Shown in pieces: positions 15,700 to 25,050 of a stretch of DNA of 59,624 nt (position 1 is its first letter; each line of letters begins with the position of its first letter). The notes beneath the pieces are model-generated. The model was not told the DNA's origin, made no database searches, and saw only the letters and a program-made list of their open reading frames with translations. The stretch comes from Lachnospiraceae bacterium (GTDB lineage: Bacteria; Bacillota; Clostridia; Lachnospirales; Lachnospiraceae): contig JAGBNK010000017.1 in assembly GCA_017634455.1 (NCBI GenBank), forward strand, positions 1 to 59,624. Direction: 5' to 3'. The position numbers and the translations under genes were made by a program.

Positions 15700-17205
15700 C
15701 TATAAATTTGAATAGCCCATAAGAGACTCATCTACTGCTCTTGCGCAGCCGCGACCTTCTGCAATCGCCCACACTACCAGAGACTGTCCTCTGTGCATAT
15801 CACCTGCAACAAATACTCTGTCTCTTGTTGTCTCATAATCCTTATGAGTCATTACATTTGTTCTCTCGTTACATTCTACCTTAAAAGTATCTCGAACATA
15901 ACCCTCTGAGCCCCAAAATCCTGCAGCAATTAATACAATATCTGCTTTCACCTCTCGCTCACTTCCGGCAACAGGGGCCATTATCATTCTGCCGGTCTTC
16001 TCATCCTTTTTAGATTCCAGAGAAACAAGTTTAACAGCCTTCAAATTTCCCTTCTTATCCTTGATATATTCTGTGATAGTAGTCTGATATACACGAGGAT
16101 CTGAGCCAAATTTATATATAGCCTCCTCCTGACCGTAATCAGTCTTTAACACCTTTGGCCACTCTGGCCATGGATTCGATTCCGCTCGAGTTTCAAGAGG
16201 CTTTGGCATCATTTCCAACTGCATTACACTTTCAGCCCCCAGTCTGATACTGGTTCCCACGCAATCATTTCCCGTGTCACCGCCACCTACTACTATTACA
16301 TTCTTGCCCTTGAGAGACTTGAAGCTAAAATCATTAGATGCCATAAGAGCAGCGGAATCATAGTTTAAGTCCATAAGCTTCTTGGACACTTCTTTCAGGA
16401 AGTCCACTGCAAAATATATACCCTTGGCATCTCTTCCTGTCACATTGATATCTCTAGGATTTGATGCTCCACAACACAAGACTACTCTGTCATATTCCTT
16501 AAGCAATTCATCTCCTGTTATATCTACGCCCACATTAATATTGCATCTGAATTCAATACCGGCTTTCTCCATGAGATCAATTCTTCTATCAATTATTCTC
16601 TTATCAAGTTTCATATTTGGAATGCCATATCTCAGCAAACCACCCACTCTGTCACTTCTCTCAAATACAGTCACTTTGTGTCCTCTTCTGTTGAGAAGCT
16701 GTGCCGTAGCCAATCCTGAAGGTCCACTTCCAATAACCGCAACAGTCTTGCCTGTTCTAACCTTTGGAGCAACCTCATTTACCAGACCATGCTCATAAGC
16801 ATACTCGATAATTGCCTTTTCATTTTCCTTGGTTGATACAGGCTGGGTATTCAATCCACAGGTACAGGCATTTTCACATAATGCAGGGCATACATGAGAT
16901 GTGAACTCCGGCAATCCATGAGTCTTGGACAGGCGATTATATGCTGCCTCCCATTTTCCTCTATATACCAGGTCATTGGTTTCAGGAACCAGATTGTGAA
17001 GAGGACATCCACTGGCCATTCCTGCAATCATAGCTCCCGCCTGGCAAAATGGTACACCACAGCTCATACATCTGGCACCCTGAATCTGCTGTTCCTCCAG
17101 AGTCAATCTCAGATGAAATTCATCAAAATTGCCTATTCGTGTCTTTGGTTCAATCACAGCGCCATCCATGCGCTCATATTCCATAAATCCAGTTGTCTTT
17201 CCCAT
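15700..17205 (-). CDS. gltD: Glutamate synthase, small subunit
   Basis: GltD supplies electrons from NADPH to GltB for making two glutamates from glutamine and 2-oxoglutarate. The 501-aa sequence has the N-terminal cysteine set for iron-sulfur clusters (CMSCGVPFCQAG near residue 41, then HVCPALCENACTCG near residue 105), an FAD-binding Rossmann motif IGSGPSGLATA near residue 158, an NADPH motif VVGGGDTGNDC near residue 307 and the C-terminal FAD motif FVAGDMHRGQSLVVWAI. It starts at 17205 with AGGAGG 7 bases upstream, 13 bases after gltB, so the subunits are made together. Confidence 0.96.
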   Translation of the reverse strand: MGKTTGFMEYERMDGAVIEPKTRIGNFDEFHLRLTLEEQQIQGARCMSCGVPFCQAGAMIAGMASGCPLHNLVPETNDLVYRGKWEAAYNRLSKTHGLPEFTSHVCPALCENACTCGLNTQPVSTKENEKAIIEYAYEHGLVNEVAPKVRTGKTVAVIGSGPSGLATAQLLNRRGHKVTVFERSDRVGGLLRYGIPNMKLDKRIIDRRIDLMEKAGIEFRCNINVGVDITGDELLKEYDRVVLCCGASNPRDINVTGRDAKGIYFAVDFLKEVSKKLMDLNYDSAALMASNDFSFKSLKGKNVIVVGGGDTGNDCVGTSIRLGAESVMQLEMMPKPLETRAESNPWPEWPKVLKTDYGQEEAIYKFGSDPRVYQTTITEYIKDKKGNLKAVKLVSLESKKDEKTGRMIMAPVAGSEREVKADIVLIAAGFWGSEGYVRDTFKVECNERTNVMTHKDYETTRDRVFVAGDMHRGQSLVVWAIAEGRGCARAVDESLMGYSNL

Positions 17206-17218
17206 ATTAGTGCACCTC

Positions 17219-20200
17219 CTACTTTCCTACGCACTCATAGAATGCTTCAATCTGTGCATCTTCACGGCTCATTCCCTGTTCTTCATACTTAGTTGTAGAA
17301 GTCACCAGACGTTTGTAATCCTCAGGAATAATCTTCTTGAAGTACTGCAATTCATTATCAAAATCATCCAATATCTTCTTGGCCTTTTTGGAACCAGTGT
17401 ATTTCAGGTGTTTCTTCAACATAGATTTCAGCTCTTCACAATCAGTTTTATTCTCCACCTTCTCCATAAGCACAAGTTCCTTGTTGAGATTTCTGTATAA
17501 CTGATTGTTCTTGTCATATACATAAGCCACACCACCAGACATACCTGCAGCGAAGTTCTTGCCAGTCTCGCCAATTACAACCACACGACCACCTGTCATA
17601 TACTCACAACCATGTTCGCCTACACCTTCCACAACTGCATAAGCACCAGAGTTTCTAACAGAGAATCTCTCTCCTGCCTTACCTGCAATATAGCACTCTC
17701 CAGATGTAGCTCCGTAGAGAGTTACATTTCCTGCAATAATATTGTCTTCTGCTTCATATGCTGCATTATCAGGAGCCTTTACTATAAGCTTTCCACCTGA
17801 GAGTCCTTTACCGAAGTAATCATTGGCATCTCCCTCCAGCTTCAATGTAAGTCCTGATGGGATAAATGCTCCAAAGGATTGCCCTGCCGCACCTGTACAA
17901 TTCAATACGATTGTATCTTCCTTCATTCCATTCTTATGATTTCTTGTAATATCAGCTCCAAGAAGAGTACCGAAGCTTCGGTCTGTATTAATGATATGCA
18001 CATTCTTCTTGGCCTTTCTGCCATCTCTTACAGCAGCAGCAATATCTCTATCCTTCAGCAATACTCTCTCATCAATAGTTTTCTGAAGTTCGAAATCATA
18101 TACCTTGGTCTCGTCAAATGTATTGGCTTCATATGGATTTGCTGCAAGAATTGCACTTAAGTCTATCTTGGAAGCAGCACCACTTAAGTCTTCTTTTTTC
18201 TTCAGAAGGTCAGTTCTTCCAACCAATTCATCAATTGTAGCCACACCGAGACGAGCCATGTATTCTCTAAGCTCCTGAGCAATAAATTTCATGAAGTTCT
18301 CCACATACTCCGGCTTACCAATGAACTTCTTGCGAAGCTCAGGATTCTGTGTTGCCACACCCATTGGGCAGGTGTCCAGATTACATACTCGCATCATTAC
18401 ACATCCCAAGGTTACAAGAGGTGCTGTGGCAAAACCGAACTCCTCCGCTCCAAGGATTGCTGCTATGGCCACATCTCTACCACTCATAAGCTTACCGTCT
18501 GTCTCCACAACCACCCGCTGTCTGAGACCATTTTGCATAAGAGTCTGATGTGTCTCTGCAAGGCCTAACTCCCAAGGTAAACCTGCATTATGAATAGAAG
18601 ACAATGGTGCTGCACCTGTTCCTCCATCATAACCAGATATAAGCACAACCTGTGCTCCAGCCTTGGCAACACCGGCAGCAATTGTTCCTACTCCAGCTTC
18701 TGATACCAGCTTTACAGATATTCTGGCATTCTTGTTGGCATTTTTCAAATCATATATAAGCTGAGCCAAATCCTCAATTGAATAGATATCATGATGAGGT
18801 GGTGGTGAAATAAGACTCACACCAGGAGTAGAATGTCTGGTCTTGGCAATCCAAGGATATACCTTCTTGGCAGGCAAATGACCACCCTCACCAGGCTTAG
18901 CCCCCTGTGCCATCTTAATCTGTATTTCCTTGGCTGATACCAAGTACTTGCTGGTAACTCCAAATCTACCTGATGCCACCTGCTTAATAGCTGAGCTTCT
19001 ATCATTATCTGTTCCTGCAGATTCAATTCTCTCGTCGCTCTCTCCGCCTTCTCCGGAATTGGATTTACCATGGAGATGATTCATGGCAATTGCAAGTGCC
19101 TCATGTGCCTCCTCAGAAATTGAACCATAAGACATAGCACCAGTCTTGAATCTGCGAACAATATTTTCCACACTCTCAACTTCATCAAGTGAGATTCCCT
19201 GGTCAGGATAATTGAAATCCATGAGACTTCGCAGATAGCCTGTCTCTTCCTTATCAATCATTGCAGTATACTGCTTGAACTCCTCATAGCTTCCGTTCCT
19301 TGTGGATTTCTGAAGCATATGAATAGTCTGAGGATTATATCTATGTGTCTCGCCCTGAGCTCTCATCTTGTGCTTACCAACAGATGAAATTGCCAAATCG
19401 CTTCCCAATCCAAGAGGATCGAAAGCCTTGGAATGTTGTCTGTCCGTAGCCAGAGCGATGTCTTCCAAAGTGATTCCACCAATAGGACTTACTATTCCTG
19501 TAAAATATCTATCAATAACATCCTGGGATATTCCTATAGCCTCAAACATTTTCGAACCCTGGTAAGACTGAATTGTAGATATACCCATCTTGGATGCAAT
19601 CTTTACGATTCCTGAAATCACTGCCTTGTCATAAGCTGTTGCTGATGGATAATAATCCTTGTCCATAAGTCCGCTGTTACAAAGCTTTGCAATTGAAGCA
19701 TGAGCCAGATATGGATTGACTGCAGAAGCACCGAATCCCAGAAGAGTTGCAAAATGATGCACCGCTCTTGGCTCACCTGACTCTAGAATCAATGACATTG
19801 AAGTACATTTCTTGGTCTGAACCAGGTGCTTATGAACTGCTGCCACTGCAAGAAGTGAAGGCAGAGCCACATGGTTTTCATCCACTCCTCTGTCCGAAAG
19901 CACGAGTATGTTGGTGCCTTTCTCATAAGCCTTGTCCACTGCTACAAATAACTGTTCTAACACCCTCTCAATTGGAGTACTCTTGTAATACAGAATTGAT
20001 ACCTTAGATACCTTAAATCCTGGCTTGTCCATGGCGCAGATTTTAATCAAATCCAAGTCAGACAGAATCGGATTCTCAATCTTTAACACATTACAGTTCT
20101 CTGCCTTCTCCTCCAGGAGATTTCCATTCTTGCCCAGATATACAGTTGTAGCAGTTACAATCTTCTCACGGATAGAGTCAATTGGTGGGTTTGTAACCTG

Positions 20201-21763
20201 TGCAAACAGCTGCTTGAAATAATCAAATAAAGGATGATACTGCTTCGACAAAACTGCAAGAGGTGTATCAACTCCCATGGCACCTATAAGCTCGCTGCCG
20301 TTAAGGGCCATATTTTCAATCTCTTCCATATATTCCTCATAAGTATATCCAAAGGATTTCAGCAATCTATGTAATTCCTCGTCACTATATGCCGGTGTCT
20401 TGATATTTGGAATTTTCAAATCCTTGAGTTTTACCAGGTTACTGTCAAGCCACTCACCATAAGGTTCCTTGGCTGCATACTTCTGCTTCAGGTCTGTGTC
20501 TGATACAATTCGTCCTGCCACAGTATCCACCAGCAACATTTTACCAGGATGTAATCTCTCCTTGGTGAGGATATGACTCTCATCAATCTCAAGAACACCT
20601 ACCTCAGAAGACAGAATCAATCTATCATCATCAGTCACATAATATCTTGAAGGACGCAAGCCATTTCTATCCAGAATTGCTCCCATTACATCTCCATCTG
20701 AGAAGAGGATTGAAGCAGGTCCATCCCATGGCTCCATCATAGTTGCATAGTACTGATAGAAGTCTCTCTCCTCCTGTGAAATGGTATCATTATGAGCCCA
20801 TGGCTCAGGAATCAAAATACTTGCAGCCAATGGCAAATCCATTCCTGACATTGTGAGAAATTCCAATGTATTATCAAGCATTGCCGAATCAGAACCTGAC
20901 TGTGAGATTGCCGGAAGTAATCTGGTCATATCTTCTGAGGTAAATGCATCTGTATGCAATGTCTCCTCACGAGCCAGCATCTTGTCAGCATTTCCCTTGA
21001 TAGTGTTGATCTCACCATTGTGAACCAACATGCGGTTTGGATGAGCTCTCTCCCAACTTGGATTAGTATTGGTTGAGAATCGAGAGTGAACCATGGCAAT
21101 GGCAGACTCGAAATCCTCATCCTGCAAATCCGCGAAGAAAGTGCGAAGCTGTCCCACCAGAAACATACCCTTGTATACAATTGTCCTGCATGACAGAGAA
21201 GGCACATATGTCTTGTCACTGCTCTGTTCAAATACTCGTCGAATAATATAAAGCTTACGGTCAAACTCCAAATCAGTCTTGGCAGAAGCAGGTCTTGCAA
21301 TAAATCCCTGATATATCTCAGGCATTGAATCTATAGCCTTCTGTCCTAATACCTTGGGATAAGTTAATACTTTTCTGAATCCAAGAAATGTGAGGCCTTC
21401 CTTCTCAACAATCACTTCAAACATTTTCATAGCCTGGCGCTTCTTTAACTCATCCTGTGGGAAGAAAAACATTCCAACACCGTATTCTCTCTCGCCACCA
21501 ATAGCTATATTTTCCTGACGACAAATCTTTGCAAAAAATTTGTGTGGAATCTGAGTGAGAATACCAACACCATCTCCTGTCTCTCCAAGAGCATCTTTGC
21601 CGGCTCTGTGCTCCAGATTCTCCACTATCTTCAAAGCGTCATCCACAATCTGATGACTCTTGATTCCCTTAATATTTACAACTGCACCGATTCCGCAATT
21701 GTCATGTTCAAATTCCTTGCTATACAACCCCTGCTGCTGATTATGATAGTTTCCCTGATTCAT
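17219..21763 (-). CDS. gltB: Glutamate synthase, large subunit
   Basis: The 1514-aa GltB is full length. After a 22-residue propeptide comes the Ntn-type glutaminase with Cys23 (HDNCGIGAVVN). The central and FMN-binding synthase domains follow (GESDERIESAGTDNDRSSAI, GAKPGEGGHLPAKKV, ISGYDGGTGAAPLSSIHNAG), then a 3Fe-4S cluster motif C-x5-C-x4-C in CVMMRVCNLDTCPMG (near residue 1120) and the C-terminal GXGXG beta-helix. The ATG at 21763 is one base after the pyrG stop and uses AAGGAG lying in the last pyrG codons, so translation of gltB is tied to pyrG. Expression should depend on the antitermination leader ahead of pyrG. Confidence 0.96.
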   Translation of the reverse strand: MNQGNYHNQQQGLYSKEFEHDNCGIGAVVNIKGIKSHQIVDDALKIVENLEHRAGKDALGETGDGVGILTQIPHKFFAKICRQENIAIGGEREYGVGMFFFPQDELKKRQAMKMFEVIVEKEGLTFLGFRKVLTYPKVLGQKAIDSMPEIYQGFIARPASAKTDLEFDRKLYIIRRVFEQSSDKTYVPSLSCRTIVYKGMFLVGQLRTFFADLQDEDFESAIAMVHSRFSTNTNPSWERAHPNRMLVHNGEINTIKGNADKMLAREETLHTDAFTSEDMTRLLPAISQSGSDSAMLDNTLEFLTMSGMDLPLAASILIPEPWAHNDTISQEERDFYQYYATMMEPWDGPASILFSDGDVMGAILDRNGLRPSRYYVTDDDRLILSSEVGVLEIDESHILTKERLHPGKMLLVDTVAGRIVSDTDLKQKYAAKEPYGEWLDSNLVKLKDLKIPNIKTPAYSDEELHRLLKSFGYTYEEYMEEIENMALNGSELIGAMGVDTPLAVLSKQYHPLFDYFKQLFAQVTNPPIDSIREKIVTATTVYLGKNGNLLEEKAENCNVLKIENPILSDLDLIKICAMDKPGFKVSKVSILYYKSTPIERVLEQLFVAVDKAYEKGTNILVLSDRGVDENHVALPSLLAVAAVHKHLVQTKKCTSMSLILESGEPRAVHHFATLLGFGASAVNPYLAHASIAKLCNSGLMDKDYYPSATAYDKAVISGIVKIASKMGISTIQSYQGSKMFEAIGISQDVIDRYFTGIVSPIGGITLEDIALATDRQHSKAFDPLGLGSDLAISSVGKHKMRAQGETHRYNPQTIHMLQKSTRNGSYEEFKQYTAMIDKEETGYLRSLMDFNYPDQGISLDEVESVENIVRRFKTGAMSYGSISEEAHEALAIAMNHLHGKSNSGEGGESDERIESAGTDNDRSSAIKQVASGRFGVTSKYLVSAKEIQIKMAQGAKPGEGGHLPAKKVYPWIAKTRHSTPGVSLISPPPHHDIYSIEDLAQLIYDLKNANKNARISVKLVSEAGVGTIAAGVAKAGAQVVLISGYDGGTGAAPLSSIHNAGLPWELGLAETHQTLMQNGLRQRVVVETDGKLMSGRDVAIAAILGAEEFGFATAPLVTLGCVMMRVCNLDTCPMGVATQNPELRKKFIGKPEYVENFMKFIAQELREYMARLGVATIDELVGRTDLLKKKEDLSGAASKIDLSAILAANPYEANTFDETKVYDFELQKTIDERVLLKDRDIAAAVRDGRKAKKNVHIINTDRSFGTLLGADITRNHKNGMKEDTIVLNCTGAAGQSFGAFIPSGLTLKLEGDANDYFGKGLSGGKLIVKAPDNAAYEAEDNIIAGNVTLYGATSGECYIAGKAGERFSVRNSGAYAVVEGVGEHGCEYMTGGRVVVIGETGKNFAAGMSGGVAYVYDKNNQLYRNLNKELVLMEKVENKTDCEELKSMLKKHLKYTGSKKAKKILDDFDNELQYFKKIIPEDYKRLVTSTTKYEEQGMSREDAQIEAFYECVGK

Positions 21764-21764
21764 T

Positions 21765-23375
21765 TTATTTCTCCTTGGATTGGTACTCTAACGCTGCTCC
21801 TACTAAACCTCTGAAAAGTGGATGTGCCACATCCGGTCTTGATTTAAACTCTGGATGTGCCTGTGTTGCAATATAAAATGGATGACCTTCTAACTCAACC
21901 ATTTCCACAATTCGATTATCCGGAGAAATGCCTGACAACTTCATCCCTTTTGATTCAAGCATCTGTCTGTAATCGTTATTTACTTCATATCTATGTCTAT
22001 GTCGCTCTGATATTTCATCTAATCCATACAATTTGTGAGCCAGACTATCCTCTGCCAATTTACATGGATAAGCACCCAATCGGAGAGTTCCTCCCAAATC
22101 TGTCACTCCTTCCTGACTTGGCATGAGATGAATAACTGGATTGGATGTGTTCTCATCAAATTCCACACTGGATGCATCTGGGAGGTTCAATACATTTCTG
22201 GCAAATTCAATTATGGATAACTGCATTCCAAGGCATATTCCAAGAAAAGGAATCTGTCTCTCTCTCACATAATTAATTGCGCATATCATGCCCTCAATAC
22301 CTCTGGTTCCGAAACCTCCCGGCACAATAATTCCATCCACATCATGCAGATACTGTTCCACCGTATCAGGAGTTATCTCCTCTGAATCAATCCATCTTAT
22401 GTTGACCTTGGCTCTCTCGGCGATTCCACCGTGATGCAGAGCCTCAACCACTGACAGATAAGCATCATGAAGTGCTACATATTTTCCAACCAGACCAATG
22501 GTTACATCCTTGTCTGATTTATGTAGATTCTCAACCATGGCATTCCACTCAGTTAAATCCGGTTCCGGACAATCAATATGGAGGCATTCACATACTGCTT
22601 TCGCCAGATTCTCCTCCTCCATCATCAGTGGCACCTCATAAAGTGATGGTGCATCCAAATTCTGTAACACATGGCTTTTGTCCAGATTACAAAACAGCGC
22701 TATCTTGGCCCTCATGTCATCATCCACCGGATAATCCGATCTACATACCAATATGTCAGGCCATATACCCATGCGCTGTAATTCTTTCACGCTCATCTGT
22801 GTTGGCTTGGTTTTCATCTCACCAGAGGCCTTGAGATAAGGAATCAATGTAACCTCTATTACAATGGCATTTTCCCTGCCAACTTCTGTCTGGAACTGTC
22901 TTATAGCCTCCAAGAATGGCTGACTCTCAATATCTCCTACTGTTCCACCAATCTCTATAATGGAAATAGTCTCCTCATCATCTGACTTGGCCTTATAGAA
23001 TCTTTCCTTGATTTCATTGGTTATATGGGGAATAACCTGTACTGTTCCTCCGCCATAATCACCATGTCGCTCTTTGCTCAGAACTGCCGAATAAATCTTG
23101 CCCGTAGTCACATTGGAATTCTTGTCCAGGCTCTCATTGATAAATCTCTCATAATGACCTAAATCCAGATCCGTCTCTGTACCGTCATCGGTTACGAAAA
23201 CTTCTCCATGCTGTATAGGATTCATGGTGCCCGGGTCCACATTAATATATGGATCAAACTTCTGCATAGTCACATGATATCCTCTTGCCTTTAGCAATCT
23301 GCCCAGAGATGCGGCTGTAATTCCCTTTCCTAATCCTGATACTACTCCACCTGTTACAAATACGTACTTAACCAT
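21765..23375 (-). CDS. pyrG: CTP synthase
   Basis: PyrG converts UTP to CTP using ATP and ammonia from glutamine. The 536-aa protein has the N-terminal synthetase domain ([17 protein letters not shown] at 3-19, [13 protein letters not shown] near 42) and a C-terminal class I glutaminase with nucleophile Cys near residue 382 (FLGICLGMQ) and the HPE motif ([10 protein letters not shown] near 515). It is the first gene of pyrG-gltB-gltD-glnA-nitR. That is an unusual place for it, since it is a pyrimidine enzyme, but it fits a theme of glutamine users placed under nitrogen control. Its leader has a strong promoter, two ANTAR-type hairpins and two terminators. The start at 23375 has GGAAGG 9-14 bases upstream. 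Confidence 0.96.
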   Translation of the reverse strand: MVKYVFVTGGVVSGLGKGITAASLGRLLKARGYHVTMQKFDPYINVDPGTMNPIQHGEVFVTDDGTETDLDLGHYERFINESLDKNSNVTTGKIYSAVLSKERHGDYGGGTVQVIPHITNEIKERFYKAKSDDEETISIIEIGGTVGDIESQPFLEAIRQFQTEVGRENAIVIEVTLIPYLKASGEMKTKPTQMSVKELQRMGIWPDILVCRSDYPVDDDMRAKIALFCNLDKSHVLQNLDAPSLYEVPLMMEEENLAKAVCECLHIDCPEPDLTEWNAMVENLHKSDKDVTIGLVGKYVALHDAYLSVVEALHHGGIAERAKVNIRWIDSEEITPDTVEQYLHDVDGIIVPGGFGTRGIEGMICAINYVRERQIPFLGICLGMQLSIIEFARNVLNLPDASSVEFDENTSNPVIHLMPSQEGVTDLGGTLRLGAYPCKLAEDSLAHKLYGLDEISERHRHRYEVNNDYRQMLESKGMKLSGISPDNRIVEMVELEGHPFYIATQAHPEFKSRPDVAHPLFRGLVGAALEYQSKEK

Positions 23376-23470
23376 TTACTTATTTCCTTCCCTCTCAATA
23401 AATATTTGTGGTTATAACTGATACATATCCGCACTTACCTGCGCCATGTATCTCCTGTGACATAAAAAAG

Positions 23471-23515
23471 AGGCGCCGAAGAAGGCTGGCTTCTCACCAA
23501 CCTAATCCGACGCCT
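23471..23515 (-). terminator. Terminator T2 in the pyrG leader
   Basis: The outer stem AGGCGUCGGA pairs with UUCGGCGCCU via an inner stem AGGUUGG/CCAGCCU, followed by six Us. Its 5' arm is part of hairpin P2. Confidence 0.85.
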
Positions 23516-23540
23516 TTGTCGCAATATTTCTAAAAAAAGT

Positions 23541-23568
23541 GGGCACTTCAACCATAGTTGAAGCGCCC
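23541..23568 (-). terminator. Terminator T1 in the pyrG leader
   Basis: A 12-bp stem (GGGCGCUUCAAC with GUUGAAGUGCCC, loop UAUG) is followed by AC and seven Us. Its 5' arm includes the loop and 3' arm of the P1 hairpin. Confidence 0.85.
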
Positions 23569-23590
23569 TTGCTTTCTAAAATATGTAGAA

Positions 23591-23619
23591 AGTATATTAC
23601 TATTAACGACAAAAGTCAA
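23591..23619 (-). promoter_or_regulatory. Sigma-A promoter of the pyrG operon
   Basis: TTGACT (23619-23614), a 17-bp spacer and TATACT (23596-23591) on the minus strand place the transcript start near 23584, about 10 bases before hairpin P1. Confidence 0.85.
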
Positions 23620-23677
23620 TTACATTTTTCCATATTACCACAATAAAATCTCTCAGTTTTATTATGACAAATGTATG

Positions 23678-24901
23678 TTATTTATTTGCTAATCTCTTGA
23701 TTCTGTCCACTGCCTCTACAGTATTCTCATAACTTCCAAAGGCAGTCAGTCTGAAATATCCTTCACCATGAGGACCAAATCCAGATCCTGGTGTTCCTAC
23801 TACGTTAGCATTTTCCAACAGATAATCAAAGAAATCCCAGCTTGACATTCCCTCTGGTGTCTTCAACCAGATATAAGGTGCATCCACGCCACCTGACACG
23901 CTATAACCAGCTTCCTTCAATCCCTCTAATATGTAAGAAGCATTTCTCATATAATAGGCTATTAATTCCTTGATTTCCTTCTGTCCTTCCGTAGAATACA
24001 CTGCCTCACCGGCTCTCTGAATTATATATGGTGCACCATTGTATTTTGTACTATGGCGTCTTGCCCAGAGGGAATGAAGTTCTATTCCATCTCTCACAAG
24101 CTCATGAGGAACTACTGTATATCCAAGTCTTACGCCTGTAAAGCCTGCATTCTTGGAGAATGAATGTAACTCGATAGCACAGGTCTTGGCACCTTCGCAC
24201 TCATAGATACTATGAGGGATTCCCTCAGTCTGAATATATGCCTCGTAAGCTGCATCATAGATTATCACACTGCCAGTCTCATTGGCATAGTCAACCCATT
24301 TCTGCAACTCATCCTTTGTAATAACTGCTCCTGTTGGATTATTTGGGAAACACAGATATATTAAATCCGCAGTTTTTTCTGGAATCTCCGGAGCAAAGCC
24401 ATGTTCCTCCAAGCAAGGCATATATACGATTCTGTCAAATAATCCCTGCTCCTCATCATAGTCACCAGCGCGACCTGCCATGACATTGGAATCTACATAT
24501 ACTGGATATACAGGATCACATACAGCAACTACATTGTCTGTGGCAAATATTTCCTGAATATTTGCGCAGTCACATTTCGCACCGTCAGATACGAAGATTT
24601 CATCCGGCCTAATATCACATCCTCTTGATTTATAATCATTTTCCGCAATAGCATTTCTCAAAAATTCATAGCCCAAATCAGGAGCATATCCGTGAAATGT
24701 ATCTGCATCAGCCATCTCATCAACAGATTTGTGCAGAGCATCTATAATTGAACTACTAAGAGGTTGAGTTACATCTCCGATTCCAAGTCTAATAATCTTC
24801 TTGTCAGGATTAGCTTCTGAATAGCGGGCAATTCTTTTGGCTATATCTGAAAAAAGATATGATCCAGGGAGTTTTGTATAATTATCGTTTATCTTTACCA
24901 T
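23678..24901 (-). CDS. dapL: LL-diaminopimelate aminotransferase
   Basis: DapL makes LL-2,6-diaminopimelate from tetrahydrodipicolinate and glutamate in one step, for lysine and cell-wall synthesis. The 407-aa protein is a class I/II PLP aminotransferase with [13 protein letters not shown] at the N terminus, [10 protein letters not shown], the PLP-site pattern [17 protein letters not shown] and the PLP-binding lysine in [14 protein letters not shown]. The ATG at 24901 (MVKINDNY) has AAAGGA 6 bases upstream, and its N terminus matches the family. A GTG five codons earlier is less likely. It lies between amt and pyrG; using glutamate as amino donor connects it to the neighbouring nitrogen genes. 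Confidence 0.95.
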   Translation of the reverse strand: MVKINDNYTKLPGSYLFSDIAKRIARYSEANPDKKIIRLGIGDVTQPLSSSIIDALHKSVDEMADADTFHGYAPDLGYEFLRNAIAENDYKSRGCDIRPDEIFVSDGAKCDCANIQEIFATDNVVAVCDPVYPVYVDSNVMAGRAGDYDEEQGLFDRIVYMPCLEEHGFAPEIPEKTADLIYLCFPNNPTGAVITKDELQKWVDYANETGSVIIYDAAYEAYIQTEGIPHSIYECEGAKTCAIELHSFSKNAGFTGVRLGYTVVPHELVRDGIELHSLWARRHSTKYNGAPYIIQRAGEAVYSTEGQKEIKELIAYYMRNASYILEGLKEAGYSVSGGVDAPYIWLKTPEGMSSWDFFDYLLENANVVGTPGSGFGPHGEGYFRLTAFGSYENTVEAVDRIKRLANK

Positions 24902-24924
24902 TTTACATCCTTTCACGCCAAAGG

Positions 24925-24945
24925 CCGGGCATAGTTCCTGCCCGG
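24925..24945 (-). other. GC-rich hairpin in the dapL leader
   Basis: A perfect 7-bp stem, CCGGGCA/UGCCCGG on the RNA with a 7-nt loop, lies just upstream of the dapL ribosome binding site. It is not followed by Ts, and its loop lacks the A1/G4 pattern, so it is neither a clear terminator nor an ANTAR site. A TATAAT box lies about 30 bp further upstream (24971-24976) without a good -35. Confidence 0.5.
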
Positions 24946-25050
24946 TCCAATGGTACTAAAATTATTTTTCATTATATACCATGACCTTATAATTGAATAC
25001 TAAAATCTTATTATGACATTCAATTACTGCATCATAGTAGTTTAAATTAT

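Larger units (their letters stand above)
23376..23584 (-). promoter_or_regulatory. pyrG antitermination leader RNA (ANTAR-type)
   Basis: Read on the minus strand, this roughly 208-nt leader contains in order: hairpin P1 (23561-23574, stem AAGC/GCUU, loop AAGGGC); terminator T1 (23541-23568, 12-bp stem, then seven Ts); hairpin P2 (23508-23521, stem CGAC/GUCG, loop AAAGGC); and terminator T2 (23471-23515, long stem, then six Ts). P1 overlaps the 5' arm of T1, and P2 overlaps the 5' arm of T2, so each pair is mutually exclusive. Both loops have A at position 1 and G at position 4, as in known ANTAR targets such as those of EutV. Between T2 and pyrG there is an 11-codon reading frame (ATG near 23451, preceded by AGGAG) of doubtful meaning. 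Binding by the NitR-like protein is inferred. Confidence 0.78.

Noticed and set aside
16382-16798. 138-aa frame antisense to gltD, and similar long antisense frames over gltB, pyrG and amt
   Set aside because: They mirror the codon structure of conserved genes on the other strand and have no motifs or ribosome binding sites.
23541-23568. Long terminator hairpins T1/T2 themselves as the ANTAR recognition elements
   Set aside because: Their loops (UAUG, GAAG, GUAU) are not hexaloops and are not conserved between leaders; the conserved hexaloops lie in the smaller overlapping hairpins.
24925-24945. dapL leader hairpin as a further ANTAR site
   Set aside because: The loop GGAACUA has seven bases without A1/G4 and no terminator overlaps it.
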